In this document: piece after piece, positions 11,068 to 22,431 of the stretch
How the letters are laid out: the number at the start of each line of letters is the position of its first letter
Position numbering within the stretch: position 1 is the first letter of the stretch
Source: Mycosarcoma maydis
Lineage: Eukaryota; Basidiomycota; Ustilaginomycetes; Ustilaginales
Reading direction: 5' to 3'
Assembly (NCBI RefSeq): GCF_000328475.2
Contig: NC_026493.1
Coordinates: 310,001-374,000 of the forward strand
Length of the DNA stretch: 64,000 nt
Position numbers and translations under genes: made by a program
Notes under the pieces: model-generated
Told to the model about the DNA's origin: nothing
Databases searched by the model: none
Seen by the model: only the letters and a program-made list of their open reading frames with translations

Positions 11068-11293
11068 TTTGACGTGACCCTTTGTTTTTTTATGACCGGG
11101 AACTCGGTTGAGAATCCTGGTCTTAGGGTCGTGAGTGTTGAGGCCAACACGCAAGGATCACCAATCACGAATAAGAATCACCCGTCATGAAGCCGTTACG
11201 TGCTTTAGCTTTTGGTGCGCGCCCGCGTTGATGCAGTCATGAGTCGTCAGTCCGGATCCCGTGGCCCTAGTTTTTTTTTCCGACCCGGAAATC

Positions 11294-11335
11294 ACGAACC
11301 ACGAACCACGAACCACGAACCACGAATCACGAATG
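11294..11335. repeat. heptanucleotide array (ACGAACC/ACGAATC)6
   Basis: Four ACGAACC units are followed by ACGAATC and ACGAATG with no slippage. It lies about 195 bp upstream of the Zn2Cys6 start codon. Confidence 0.9.
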
Positions 11336-11529
11336 TTTTCTCTTGGTTGAGCGTCACTCTGTGACTTGTGACTGTTGCCACCACTGTTTCAGTCGTCAAG
11401 CGCTTTCCATCGATTCTACGATCGAGCTGCGACCACGGACCACCTGCACATTTCCGGTGGAGACCGATTCGCAGCGAGGTATCGCGATAGAGGACGCTTT
11501 CTTGCTCCACACTTCGTCCTCCTGCACGT

Positions 11530-13572
11530 ATGGACACGCTTCGAGGCAATCGCAAGGTCCTGCCCAACTACCTGCTGGACGACTATGTTCCCGCACCTGA
11601 TTCTCAGAGCGTCAACGATCGCCGATCCAGCAGCTCACTGGCACACGCTCCCGTCAACTTGAACCTGAATGAGAGCTCTCGTCAGCCCCTTAACCAACCG
11701 GTTGGCGCGTCTACCAGTGTCGCTGATTCGGTCGATGCGCCTGCGACGCCTATCGGCTCTCTGCCGCGTAGAAAGAAAAAGCTCAGACAAGCATGCGTCT
11801 ATTGCCGACGATCGCATCTGGTGTGCGAAGAGAAACGCCCTTGCCATCGCTGTGTTAAAAGGGGAATCGCAGATCGATGCGTTGATCCTCCACAAGAAGG
11901 CCAGCTTGACCACGAGGACAGCTGGCCAGCCACTCTCGAACCAAGCACCAACCCCATTTCATTACAAGAAGCTCGGTTCCCATTGTCAGCCGCAGCTGCC
12001 TCAACATTCCAGCTCGCACCGTCCATTTCCAACGACGACATTACCGAGCGAGCCGCATCCGATGGCAGTCGGAATAGGAAGAGGAAAATCAAGTCCGAGG
12101 ATGCTCGTGGCAGCTCCACAGAATCGCATCAACAACATAAACTCCAAGCCGCTGCGCATCTCGAACATAACCAACCGCCCATCTCGCTTGAATATGCATC
12201 CTCAGCACCACCGTCGTCGTCTTATGTATCTCGCACTGATTACGCCCCGTCGCGACCGAATATCCACACAAATGTGCAAGCATCAGTGCCAAGTAGCGCC
12301 ATGTCGGCACCGGGAGCACCTTCCCACACGTCGATACCACAGTCGATCCCAATGCAAGCAGGATCCTCAATGCCAGCGAGAGCCGCACCGTCGCAGCTGC
12401 TCCAGGGCCAGCCCATCTTCCAGCCACCTACCTCGGCAGAGCTCGACTCTCTCTTCTCAACCTACTTTTTTGACGTCGCAGACGCGTTTCATACGCGCCA
12501 GAATGGCGCTCCTCATGATGAAATGCCGCCGCACCCGCACAATACAAACGGCCAAGCTACGTCCATGTTTCCACATCAACCACGCCACCAGCCACCACAT
12601 CAGCAAGCTCATCACCCATCACATCTTGCTCATCTCGATGACATTGGTCCTGACATGGGCGCCTCGTTGCCAACGTTACACCATCATTACGTCGATCCTT
12701 TCGTCCCATCGAGCTCCGACCCACGCAACCTTCGGCCAGCTCATCCAGTCGCACCGTTGCCGCAGCATCAGCCGCGGCCGTCAGATCTCGGCAATAGCCA
12801 TCCAGTAGGGTCTGGCACGACGTCTGCGAACGACGTAGCAGATCACAATCTGAGCAATGTACATGCTACTTCTGCACTACACGTACCGAGCGATGTCGCT
12901 TATGCCCAGAGTGCAAAGCTTCGAGCCGGTTCGAACGGCCAAGAAGCGCAGGCTCGACAGAGGCCCGGCGATGTATACGCTCCGTATCCATACCGCAAAG
13001 GCTATGCATCACTGATGCGATACATGACGGAACAGAATTGGTCCGAGCAGTCGATCCGATCGGTGGAGGCGGCGCTCTCGAAAATCCGACGTCTTTGGTT
13101 CTCGCTCGAGGATAACATTCAACCATCGAGCCTGATCCAGTTGCAAGCCGAATGGGCAGGCAATGTGCGCTACTTTTCCGAGTCAGTGCTTCCCTTTACA
13201 CCGATACCAATGCTCGTGTGCCGCAAAGCGGGCGAAGTGTACGCGTCGAATCAGCTGGCGCAGGATCTCTGCGGCAGAGGCAGACACGAGATGACCGGCG
13301 GTAGGCTGTCGTGTTATGAGCTCATGACCGAGAGTTCGGCATCAGAGTTCTTTCGATTGTATGAGCTCGCTGTGGGTGGAAGCCAAGCCGAAGATGGGAG
13401 CTACATTCCCACCGTTGGCAACACGGCGCCACTCTATTGGAATGCTGAGATCGTGCAACCAAGCAATGACGGGAAGCACGTCGTGATTCCCACACGAGGC
13501 ATTTTCGAGATGAAAATTGCACCTTGTGGTCTGCCTTCGCTGTTGGTTTGCTGCTTTGTCCCGTTGACCTGA
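11530..13572 (+). CDS. Zn2Cys6 transcription factor with PAS-like region, Ert1/AcuK-like
   Basis: A 680-residue intronless protein. The binuclear zinc cluster has Cys at residues 89, 92, 99, 105, 108 and 117 (CX2CX6CX5CX2CX8C), preceded by a basic RRKKK stretch. The middle (about 150-440) is low-complexity and rich in Ser, Pro, His and Gln. The C-terminal 180 residues look folded. They include a PAS-like stretch (FTPIPMLVCRKAGEVYASN, then LSCYELMTESSASEFFRLYE). Zinc cluster plus C-terminal PAS is the layout of fungal Ert1/AcuK/AcuM regulators of gluconeogenesis and non-fermentable carbon use. The cluster is certain. The Ert1-like role is inferred from architecture. The gene converges on the gene at 13709-15098 with 136 bp between stops. 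Confidence 0.85.
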   Translation: MDTLRGNRKVLPNYLLDDYVPAPDSQSVNDRRSSSSLAHAPVNLNLNESSRQPLNQPVGASTSVADSVDAPATPIGSLPRRKKKLRQACVYCRRSHLVCEEKRPCHRCVKRGIADRCVDPPQEGQLDHEDSWPATLEPSTNPISLQEARFPLSAAAASTFQLAPSISNDDITERAASDGSRNRKRKIKSEDARGSSTESHQQHKLQAAAHLEHNQPPISLEYASSAPPSSSYVSRTDYAPSRPNIHTNVQASVPSSAMSAPGAPSHTSIPQSIPMQAGSSMPARAAPSQLLQGQPIFQPPTSAELDSLFSTYFFDVADAFHTRQNGAPHDEMPPHPHNTNGQATSMFPHQPRHQPPHQQAHHPSHLAHLDDIGPDMGASLPTLHHHYVDPFVPSSSDPRNLRPAHPVAPLPQHQPRPSDLGNSHPVGSGTTSANDVADHNLSNVHATSALHVPSDVAYAQSAKLRAGSNGQEAQARQRPGDVYAPYPYRKGYASLMRYMTEQNWSEQSIRSVEAALSKIRRLWFSLEDNIQPSSLIQLQAEWAGNVRYFSESVLPFTPIPMLVCRKAGEVYASNQLAQDLCGRGRHEMTGGRLSCYELMTESSASEFFRLYELAVGGSQAEDGSYIPTVGNTAPLYWNAEIVQPSNDGKHVVIPTRGIFEMKIAPCGLPSLLVCCFVPLT

Positions 13573-13708
13573 AATGGACATGGATATGGGGACAAGCGTG
13601 CGCAGGGCGGAGCAGAGCGGCAGACGATGCTGATGATGACGTAGCGTTGGTTGATATCGCGGGACTGGCTTTTCCAGTGAGACGCGCCGGACTCGGGTCG
13701 GACTCAGT

Positions 13709-15098
13709 TTACATCTCTCTAATCCAGTCGACATCGGTTTGCAAAGCTCGAGAAATCAAGTACTGATTGCCAAAAACGTCCTGAGCAGCACTCGAACATG
13801 TGCAAGGAGCCGATTCGATGCAGTTCAAGTCCGAGGGCGTTTGAAGGTGAACCTCATTCGTGAGCTCATGACAGCCGTCGTTGGCGCTGTTTTGTAGGAT
13901 CTCAGTCCAGCCTGAATCTGCGCTACTCTCGTCCTGATCGTGTTCTGGCGCAAAGGAAATATGGCTTATTTCATCATCATCCTTGTCGTCGTCTGAAGAA
14001 GCGGCAGCAAACTTTTCGTGCTCGGCGACGATCCAGCCGAGTTCGACGTCGCCAAGATCTGGAGCGAACTCGAGGGCAGGCATGTCAGTGCATCCAAATT
14101 GATTACACTGCCTTGCGGCTCGTCTGACAGTCGAGCTAAGCGGCACACAGGGTGAATGATGGGAGAGATCCAGCTTGGTGAGGACATTGGCCAAGGAGAT
14201 GGCGCTAGGTATAGTTGGTGAGAGCCGGATCTGTTGCAGCAAGGGCTCGAGATGAGCTTGCTTAGATGACAAAGATAGCAGCGAGCGTAGTGACGCGGCG
14301 ATGCTGTTGATGAGTGGTACGGTTTGCTGCTGGCGTTGCTGCCATGAACGGTGATACAGTTTTGCCATAGAGGCATCTCTGAGCAGGACTTGTATGAGGA
14401 GGCGTGAGGACAGCTGGCTCAAAAGATCGCGCAAGTGTAATGGCAAGGAGGGAAGCTGGAAGAGTTGTTGGAGAGGTACGACACGTTGAGCGCGCGAGTC
14501 AATCCATTCGAGATGAACACGCAAGCACCGGATGTTGGTGAGATCGTCGGGCACGCTCACAGGAACTAATGTGAGTAGAACGGCTGTAGTGTATAGATTT
14601 TCAGGACAATAGAATGTCAGCAGATATGCATGTAGAACAAGGTAAAAAAAGCTGGATGGAGGGACTGACCTTGTCCAAGTTGGTCTGCGACCTCGGTGTT
14701 TCCGAGATCGCTCAAGGGGCGCACCAGAAGATCCGATATTTTGAGCCATCCATCACGAAGCTAGAGGGTATCTGGAGGATCAGCTGTCAACTCGAGCAGA
14801 GAGCGGCTGCATTGAACGAAGATGGGGCGAGGTTGTGCCAGCTCACCGAATGAATATCATCTAGGATTGGCTTGACTATCGCCCAGGTGCAGCGATGGTC
14901 TAAGACCAAGCTGGCCTGGTCAGGTGCCTCGATCGTAGCTGTCACGATGAGATGTTGACCAGGACCCTCTAGTTGGCTGATTATGGAGGCGTAGTGCATG
15001 CTCTTCTCGGACGGCACGTTGGTGAGCGAGACGTGCAAGTGAACGCCAAGGTGACTGCTCAGTTTGAGCCAGGTTGGCGAGCCGCCAATCTTCTCCAT
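13709..15098 (-). CDS. unrecognised protein, three exons reconstructed
   Basis: I rebuilt this as complement(13709..14583, 14670..14760, 14847..15098), 405 residues. Intron 14846-14761 (86 nt) starts GTGAGC and ends CTCTAG. Intron 14669-14584 (86 nt) starts GTCAGT and ends CACTACAG. Both keep the frame and give a continuous protein. The start is the first in-frame ATG, at 15098. The frame stays open to about 15200 without an ATG, so a further upstream exon is possible. The N-terminal half looks compact and helical (for example WLKISDLLVRPLSDLGN and LFQLPSLPLHLRDLLSQ). The C-terminus is acidic and Ser-rich, probably disordered. I do not recognise the family. The divergent neighbour is the Opi3-like gene. 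The exon structure is an inference from splice signals. Confidence 0.65.
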
Positions 15099-15956
15099 TG
15101 ATGCTGTGTACAAGGGCGTTGGATACCATACAACCTGGTTGATATCGTAGTAGAGGACAAGAGCCGTTGCCAGGGTCAGAGAAAGTGTAATTTTGTTCAA
15201 GCTGCTATAGCCTTGCCATCTCTTTCTCTCTTTCCCTCTTTCCCCCCTTTCTTTGCCTGTCTCTCTCTGTCGCGCGCGCGCATTTCAGCAGCGTTCACAC
15301 TAGACACAAGGGCTGGCTGACTGGGTGTGAGACAGACGAGAGTGGCGTAGCGCTCAAACGGCTCTACACTCGTGTTTGTGATTCTTATCGGATAGCAAGC
15401 CGAACCACCTAGTATGTCACTCGACGTCGTATCGTGTCGGAAATCTCCGATGTCGCCCTACGCGTGCGCCACATCGTCACGTGGATGTTAGATCTTCACT
15501 GTGACAGCTCCGTGCTCCGCGCTGAATTCACGACGATTTACGTTTAGGGGGGGGTTTTCGTTCTTGTTTTCCTTGTCTGAACTCACATTTTCGTGATTGA
15601 CGCGTGATGGACGTGGGAATAGGTCAAGGTCCTTCCTTCTTGGAAGTCACAGGTGCGTGTGAGTGTCGGGCCGTGCATCAGACAGCCACGTTGTGATGTG
15701 AATCACAATAAGTTATCACGAATCGTGAATTACCAACCATGATGATGGGTGATTTTACAGAGTGAGCCATGTGCTGCTGCCGTGTGCTGCTGCTGTATGC
15801 CAATCGTGAATCGTGAATGATAGATGATTCGTGATTCGGAATGATCGTCGCCTTACGGAGGTTTCTTCGCACAGCGTTGGTCAAGGATACACAAGACCAC
15901 CATCCTATTTCTCGTCCTTTGCCACGATCCCTGTTTATTTGAAGCTGTACTGCAAG
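15099..15956. other. divergent intergenic region
   Basis: Between the unrecognised spliced gene and the Opi3-like gene. It contains CT-rich DNA (15215-15280), a G-run near 15548, and dispersed AATCGTGAAT / ATTCGTGATT words (15718-15838). I see no further gene. Confidence 0.5.
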
Positions 15957-16670
15957 ATGTCGGCCCTTTTTCACAAGTCGAGCGCATATGTGGTGTCCAA
16001 CGTGGTTGATCTGACGCAACCTTCGTTGTGGATCGCTGTTGGAAGCATCTGCTTTAACCCGCTCTACTGGAACATTGTGGCACAGAACGAGTACCACAAC
16101 AAGACGATCACCAAGTTGCTCGGCGGACGACGCTACCTCGGATGCTACCTGCTCGCCGTCTCCATTTTTTCGCTTGGCATTCTGCGTGACCATCTGTACA
16201 ACCTCGCACTCAAGGATCAGCCGACGCATGCCTTGTTGCAACAGGCGTGGGTCAAGCCTGTCGCTGCTCTGCTCTTTGCTTCGGGTAACATCTTTGTGCT
16301 TTCGTCCATGTGGGCGCTCGGTGTCACGGGCACCTACTTGGGTGACTACTTTGGTATCCTTATGGACAGCATCGTCACGGGCTTTCCTTTCAACGTGATG
16401 GCCAACCCCATGTACTGGGGTAGCTCGATGAGCTTCACCGCGGTTGCGCTGTGGTTTGGCAAACCTGCTGGACTGCTGCTCAGTGTCCTGGTGGTGATCG
16501 TCTATGCGCTCGCTCTGCGCTTCGAGGAACCGTTTACCGCCAACATCTACAAGCAGGCCGAGAAGAAGAGGAGGGCTGAAGCCGAAAAGCAAGCGTTGAT
16601 CGAGAGTCAAGGTCCTGCCTCTGGCACGCGCAACCGAAGCAAAAGGACGCCATCCAAGCCCAACGCCTAA
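15957..16670 (+). CDS. opi3: phospholipid N-methyltransferase, Opi3/Pem2-like
   Basis: A 237-residue protein from the ATG at 15957, similar in size to yeast Opi3 (206). It has several hydrophobic helices and the family-typical stretches FNPLYWNIVAQNEY, GTYLGDYFGIL and MANPMYWGSSMSF, followed by a C-terminal RFEEPFTANIY. A basic, charged tail (about residues 200-237) is likely cytosolic. Enzymes of this class sit in the ER membrane. They use S-adenosylmethionine for the later methylation steps turning phosphatidylethanolamine into phosphatidylcholine. The short, single-domain form argues for Opi3 and against the larger Cho2. No intron is needed. The identification is firm, and the exact methylation steps are taken from the family. 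Confidence 0.93.
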   Translation: MSALFHKSSAYVVSNVVDLTQPSLWIAVGSICFNPLYWNIVAQNEYHNKTITKLLGGRRYLGCYLLAVSIFSLGILRDHLYNLALKDQPTHALLQQAWVKPVAALLFASGNIFVLSSMWALGVTGTYLGDYFGILMDSIVTGFPFNVMANPMYWGSSMSFTAVALWFGKPAGLLLSVLVVIVYALALRFEEPFTANIYKQAEKKRRAEAEKQALIESQGPASGTRNRSKRTPSKPNA

Positions 16671-16772
16671 TACCGCTTGAACGAGCTAAGCTGGTCTTGC
16701 TATGATTGACATCTACGGCTTGTGTCGACGAGCAAGGCTTCGCGGTTGCATCGGCTCGCTGCATGCTGGCCC

Positions 16773-16809
16773 AAGAAGAAGAAGAAGAAGAAGAAGAAGA
16801 AGAAGAAGA
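16773..16809. repeat. trinucleotide run (GAA)n
   Basis: About twelve GAA/AAG units in the 3' flank of the Opi3-like gene, read directly. It lies after the stop codon, so it is not coding in that gene. Confidence 0.9.
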
Positions 16810-18118
16810 CGAGGAAAAGAAAAGACAACGGCTGCGACAACATCGAGACCTTCAACAGCACCTCGACTCGTCGTGCGCATGCCAGAATTCCGCCCATTGG
16901 CAGTCGCTGAAAGATACCCAATCTCACCTGCTCTCCCTGCTGTTGGCGAGCGGGCCAAGATTGAACCTGTAACACTCAACTGTACAGTACCCTTGTTTAT
17001 GTTTTGCAATCGTCCCCATGGCATTGAAAGTCAGCTTGACCACAAAGCGGTGGTGTAGAAGAGGCACAAGGCTCAAACAGACGGTGGCTCAAGCCAGTCA
17101 GTCGTGAGTGTTGAAAAGAATTAGTACGGCTTGACGTTGACACGGCCAAGTATCAAAAAGTTACTCGGGCAATCATACTCGTCAGACGTGAGTCGTGAGG
17201 TTTGGGTTGAACCGTGCGTGAGAGAGCGTGGTGCGTGGTGCGTGTTGGGTGGGGTGATCTTTCGGAAATCACAAATCGTGAATCGTGAATGACGCACGAC
17301 GCGTTTCGGGGGGCGTGCCGTGTGAAACTCGTGAGACGCACGACACCTGAGCTCAGCCCCTAAGAAAAGGAGAGATCGTGAATTTGAATGGCAACAGCGA
17401 TTTCGGTTTTCTGTTTGTATTTTGTATTCGGTACTTTATATTTTGCATTTCGTTATGAATAATCTGTGAATGATTTCTTTTTTCGAATGCCCAATCATCA
17501 AGTCGAATCGTGAATCTGAATGCTGTGCAGCAATCACAACGTGAATCGTGAATTGTGAATCAGTCGTGAGTGTGTGAGTCGCGCTGCAGGTGGTTGGGCT
17601 GAAAAGAGCACAGTCACGAGTAGAGCGCGTCGGTGAGTTGAACTCGTCTTGCCTTTGAAATTGGCGATTGGTAAGTCGTGAGTGTTACAGCGAGTGCGAG
17701 TGTGTGTGTGTGATGAGCTGCTGGAGATTCGCAATGCTTCACGATTCGTGATTATAATCGTGAATATATTCATGTGACTTGATAGTCGTCAGTTGGATTT
17801 TCGAAAGCAACCGAGACGAGAGTAAAAGACGACTGACGGCTTCTCACGCCTGTCGCGTTCACTTTTGCCTGCTGTTGACGGGTCACTGTGGACACTTACG
17901 ACTTGGCTGGCGTCAAGGCAGGTCAACGCGCTCGGCCAAGTGTGTGTGAGAGTGAGTGAGTGTCTCAGCCTCAGCCAACGTGAGAGCTGGCAGCCAGGGG
18001 CTCAGTGAACCAAAACTCGACCTATTCGTGATTGACGATTGGCTCAACTAGAGAGCTTGATCAGCGTGGCCCTTTTCGTGATTCTCGATTGGCTTCGATT
18101 TTCGACTGCGCTCCATCA

Positions 18119-18149
18119 CCTCCTCCTCCTCCTCCTCCTCCTCCTCCTC
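18119..18149. repeat. trinucleotide run (CTC)n
   Basis: About ten CTC/TCC units in the pyrimidine-rich region upstream of pkc1. Confidence 0.9.
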
Positions 18150-18700
18150 TTGCTTCTCCTCTTACTAATTGTCAACCACCATCTTTCGCCGTCTTTCGCG
18201 TATCACGCTTTTACGCCTCAACTTCTATTGCCACCTGTGCGGCTCGGCTTGATCCGCACGCGCTTCGTGCCTTGTCTTTGTTTTCGCCCTGTAACGCCTA
18301 GATTCTTTGGACGACCCCTTCACTCACGTTGGTTTCCTTCTTCGTCCTGGCTCAGCCACTAGCTCAGGTTCAAAAATTACTCACGTCGCAGCCATTTATT
18401 CAGCCACGACGCCGACGCATTTGACTACTCTACCACCATCAGTCAATGCTTGAAACATCCTCCGCTCGATCGCCATAGACTAGCTTCGTCACCAAGATTC
18501 CGCGCTGGAGCTGCTGCTTACATTGCATACAAGCTAGCGCACATAGTATTCCCATCTTGCGGCGAATCACATCCATCGACTTTCATCTCTGAAAGCTCCT
18601 TCCTTGTTCACCACCTGGACATCCTCCCGTCGAAGCACGTCTATCCTTCCTCTGCCTTTGCAATCCGCGCTAGATAGAGCGCAATTTATTGCATGCCATC

Positions 18701-21700
18701 ATGGCGGTAAGTTTCCTCGTCACGCACCGCAATCCGCGTATGCCCGTCACATCCAGTCAACCAAGCCTTATCCGCTGATCATTCCCTTGTTGCATCACCA
18801 CAGGACCCAAGCGATTCCAAGGTCGCCGAGGTCTACGCCCGCATCCAGACCCAGCGTCGCATCATGGAAGGCAATCAAGCCCTACGAGCCGCCACCAACA
18901 ACCCCGACGTCATTCGTCAGGCCGAATCCCAGATTCGAGAAGCGCAGCGAAACATCTCCTATCTCCAAGAGTCGCTCGACAGTCTCAAATCGCGTCGCGC
19001 CAGTGGCGGCCCCGGCTTTCGCACCGACAGTCCCACTGGCAGCACCACTCCTGCCGACTCGAGGCAGAGCTATGCCTCATCCAAAACCAGCACAGGCTCC
19101 ATCGGTCCAAATCGCACCTATCCCGGTGATAGCAGCTCCTCTTACATCGGCTCCAACCCGCCTTCGCCCGCCGTCAACCCTCGTCGCTATGACGGACGTT
19201 CGCTCCCACCCGCTCCAGACAATGGTGCTTCTGCTGGCCCAGACGGCTCCTACGCTCAGTATGCCAGTCAGGCCTCCTTAGGCGCCGGCGCTTACGCTCC
19301 GGCAGGTTCCGAGACGTGGCAGCCCGCGATGCACCGCATGGGCACCAGCGCAAGGCGCAACTACACCAACCTCGATCTGATCAAGGACGAAACCCCGCAC
19401 ACCACCGCCAAGATCTCTCGCATGCTCCATCAACTCGAATTCAAGCTGCAGATCGAAAAGCAATACAAGCAAGGTATTGACAAGATGGCCAAGCTCTATC
19501 AGGCCGAAGGCGATCGCAAGAGCCGCAACGACGCCGAGAGCAAGCGAATCGAGAGTCAGAGCAAAATCGTGCTCCTCCAGCAAGCACTCAAGCGATACAA
19601 GCAACTCTACGTCATGGAAGAGGAGGAAGACAACGCCAGCCCCGAATCCGTCGAGAACCGAAAACAAAACCTGCGCAAGCCGCTCTCCGGCACGCTCCAG
19701 ATCTCGATCCGCAGCGCTCGCGATATCGACCACGCACCCGTCCCACGCGGCTCTCGCTCCGTTCGCGAATCCACCGTGGTCATCAAGGTCGAAGATACGC
19801 CCCGCGCTCGCACCCATCCCAGCCGCAACGAGCGCTGGCAAGAAGACTTTGAGATCCCCGTCGATAATGCCAACGAGCTTGAAGTCACTGTCTACGACAA
19901 GCTCGGCAACGCGCATCCCGTTCCTGTCGGTATGCTCTGGATCCGCATCAGCGATATCGTCGAAGAGCAACGTAAGAAGAAGTTTGGTCAGGTGCCCGAT
20001 GCCTCACAACACGCTCATGCAGCTAGCGAAGGCTGGGTCACCGCCGACAGTGTTCAGCCGAGAGGCGCTCCAACCTCTTCTGGTCCCGGATCGACTCACG
20101 CAATGACGAATCCCNNNNNNNNNNNNNNNNNNNNNNNNNNNNNNNNNNNNNNNNNNNNNNNNNNNNNNNNNNNNNNNNNNNNNNNNNNNNNNNNNNNNNN
20201 NNNNNNNNNNNNNNAGATCAATGGCCACAGGTTCGGGTGGCACCAGTTCTACCAGGTGCTCCGTTGGGCTTTGTGGGACGAATTCTGGCTCAACGCTGCT
20301 GGAAGTCAGTGCGAAGACTGTCGCTATGCTTGTCACAAGAAGTGCGCGCAGAAAGTGGTCACAAAGTGTATTTCCAAGAGCAACGCTGAAGCCGATCGAG
20401 ACGAGGTCAAGATCAATCACCGCATCCCGCATCGCTTTGAACCAATCACCAACCTCAGTGCCAACTGGTGCTGCCACTGCGGTTACATTCTGCCGCTTGG
20501 ACGCAAGAACGCACGCAAGTGCTCCGAGTGCGACATTACCTGTCACACGGACTGTGCCCATCTGGTGCCCGACTTTTGCGGAATGTCGATGGAGATGGCC
20601 AACCAGCTGCTCAGCGACATTGAGACCATCAACCGCGTCAAATCGTCGGCCAAGACGCAGCAGCAGCAGCTTCCGCCTCCACCAGCAGCATCGCACCACG
20701 CGTTCAACGCTAATGGCGGCAGCGGCATGGCAGCCACTCCTCCCGGACGTGTTGCTCCGCCGCAATTGCCTCCTCTCTCCGGTGCAGGTCCCGACGGACG
20801 TTTCACCAGTCTCGAGAAGCAAACGCAGCAGATGTCGCTGAAATCCAGTGCGGCTGAGTCTCCTTACAGTTCCGGTCCATCTCAGAGGATGCAAGCTGTC
20901 GAGCAGCAGCAGCAGCAGCAACGACCCGGCGCAGGACCCAACTTTGGTGGTCGCCCTCAACCGCCTCGCATTGGCGATGTCATGTCGCCCTCCCCTGCTG
21001 ACAACCGAATGGGAGACATGTCGCGACCTCCTCGGCCTTTACCCCAGCCATCGAATGCTGGCTCTGCCATGCAACAGCAGCAGCCGCAACAGCAGGGTGG
21101 CATGTACGGCGCACGTCCTCAGCCTCCATCTGGCTACTCCGTACAGCCACCTGCTCCATCTCAGCAGCCACCGCAACTGAATCAAATGCCAGCGTCGCAG
21201 CCTCCCCTAAATGTTGTGCCCGCCAAGCCTCTGCAGCAGCAGCTGCCATCGCAAGGTCCGCGTCTCGGCTTGCCTCAGCAACAGCCCGTTGGCGCTGGCG
21301 CTTTGGTGCCGGCTGGTGCTTCGCAGCAGCAGCAACAGCAGCCACCACGATTGCTCCCCTCTTCTCGACGCAAAATCGGCCTGGATGACTTCAACTTTCT
21401 GGCTGTGCTTGGTAAAGGAAACTTTGGAAAAGTGATGCTCGCGGAGGAAAAGCGTTCGGGCAACCTATACGCCATCAAAGTGCTCAAAAAGGAGTTTATC
21501 ATTGAAAACGACGAAGTCGAGTCGACCAAATCCGAAAAACGTGTTTTCCTGGCAGCTGCACGAGAGCGACACCCGTTCCTGCTGGGCCTGCACTCGTGCT
21601 TCCAGACGACGACTCGAGTATATTTTGTCATGGAGTACATCTCTGGCGGAGATCTGATGCTGCACATCCAACGCGAGCCTTTCACACCCCGACGAGCCAA

Positions 21701-22373
21701 GTTCTACGCTGCTGAGGTGTTGTTAGCCTTGGAATACTTCCACAAGCAGGGAATCATCTACCGTGATTTGAAGTTGGACAACATCATGTTGACGTTGGAT
21801 GGCCACATCAAGGTGGCAGACTATGGGTTGTGCAAGGAGGAGATGTGGTACGGCAACACCACGAGCACGTTTTGTGGTACGCCCGAGTTTATGGCGCCTG
21901 AAATCCTGCTGGAACAGCGATATGGAAGGGCGGTGGATTGGTGGGCGTTTGGTATTCTAATCTATGAGATGCTTTTAGGACAGGCGCCGTTCCGCGGTGA
22001 CGATGAGGACGAGATCTTTGATGCGATTTTGGAAGACGAGCCGCTGTATCCACTGCACATGCCGGCAGATTCCGTGTCGATTCTGGAGAAGTTGCTGACG
22101 AGAGATCCAGCGCGTCGTCTCGGCTCAGGCCCTACAGACGCCGAGGAGATCAAGTCGCACCCTTTCTTCAGGGATATCAACTGGGACGACATGTTCAACA
22201 AACGCGTCCCACCGCCGTTCTGCCCAACACTCAAGAACCCCAGTGATACCAGTTGGTTCGATACCGAGTTCACTAGCGAGAAGCCAACCCTCACTCCGGT
22301 CCACTCGGTGTTGAGTGCGCAGGATCAGGCTGAGTTTCAGAGCTTCAGTTGGACCGCTCCGCATGTCATTTGA
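18701..22373 (+). CDS. pkc1: protein kinase C, Pkc1 (interrupted by an assembly gap)
   Basis: The start codon is at 18701. A first exon of only two codons (ATG GCG) is followed by a 97-nt intron, 18707-18803 (GTAAGT to CACCACAG), and a long second exon. The order is two HR1 coiled-coil Rho-binding repeats, a C2-like domain (from [19 protein letters not shown]), the gap 20115-20214, C1A, C1B ([17 protein letters not shown]), a Gln/Pro-rich linker, an AGC kinase domain and a C-terminal extension. Kinase motifs seen are [26 protein letters not shown] in place of DFG, and the activation loop [10 protein letters not shown]. The extension has a turn motif (LTPVHS) and hydrophobic motif (FQSFSW). 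Pkc1 is the Rho1 effector at the head of the cell-wall-integrity MAP kinase cascade. C1A lacks two zinc Cys next to the gap, probably an assembly fault (see findings). Confidence 0.95.
20115..20214. other. assembly gap (100 N) inside pkc1
   Basis: Exactly 100 N, a conventional placeholder. The true length is unknown. It removes the link between the C2 and C1A domains. Confidence 1.
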
Positions 22374-22431
22374 GCGATGCAGGTGCGGATCGCGGATCGG
22401 TCAGGCAATCGTGAATGTAGCATTAGCATTA
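22374..22431. other. very short convergent spacer, pkc1 / RhoGAP-like gene
   Basis: Only 58 bp separate the pkc1 stop from the putative stop of the facing gene, so the two 3' UTRs probably overlap. It contains one AATCGTGAAT word near 22408. Confidence 0.6.

Larger units (their letters stand above)
10305..11529. other. intergenic region between bms1 and the Zn2Cys6 gene, rich in heptamer arrays
   Basis: About 1.2 kb in which I recognise no gene. It holds four separate period-7 arrays: GAGCACG/AAGCACG at 10936-10962, TGACTCG at 11007-11030, GATTGGT at 11035-11067, and ACGAACC/ACGAATC at 11294-11335. T-runs occur near 10996 and 11270. The last 180 bp probably include the promoter and leader of the Zn2Cys6 gene. 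Confidence 0.6.
16671..18700. other. intergenic region upstream of pkc1
   Basis: About 2 kb with no convincing gene. It contains a GAA/AAG trinucleotide run (16773-16809), a GCGTGGT heptamer array (17226-17246), AT-rich DNA around 17405-17460, and many single or paired TCGTGA-type words between 17100 and 18080. A CTC trinucleotide run (18119-18149) and a pyrimidine-rich leader precede the pkc1 start codon. Confidence 0.5.

Noticed and set aside
16713..16972. Poly-Glu or poly-Lys 'proteins' across the GAA run
   Set aside because: Created by a trinucleotide run in the 3' flank of the Opi3-like gene. No other coding evidence.
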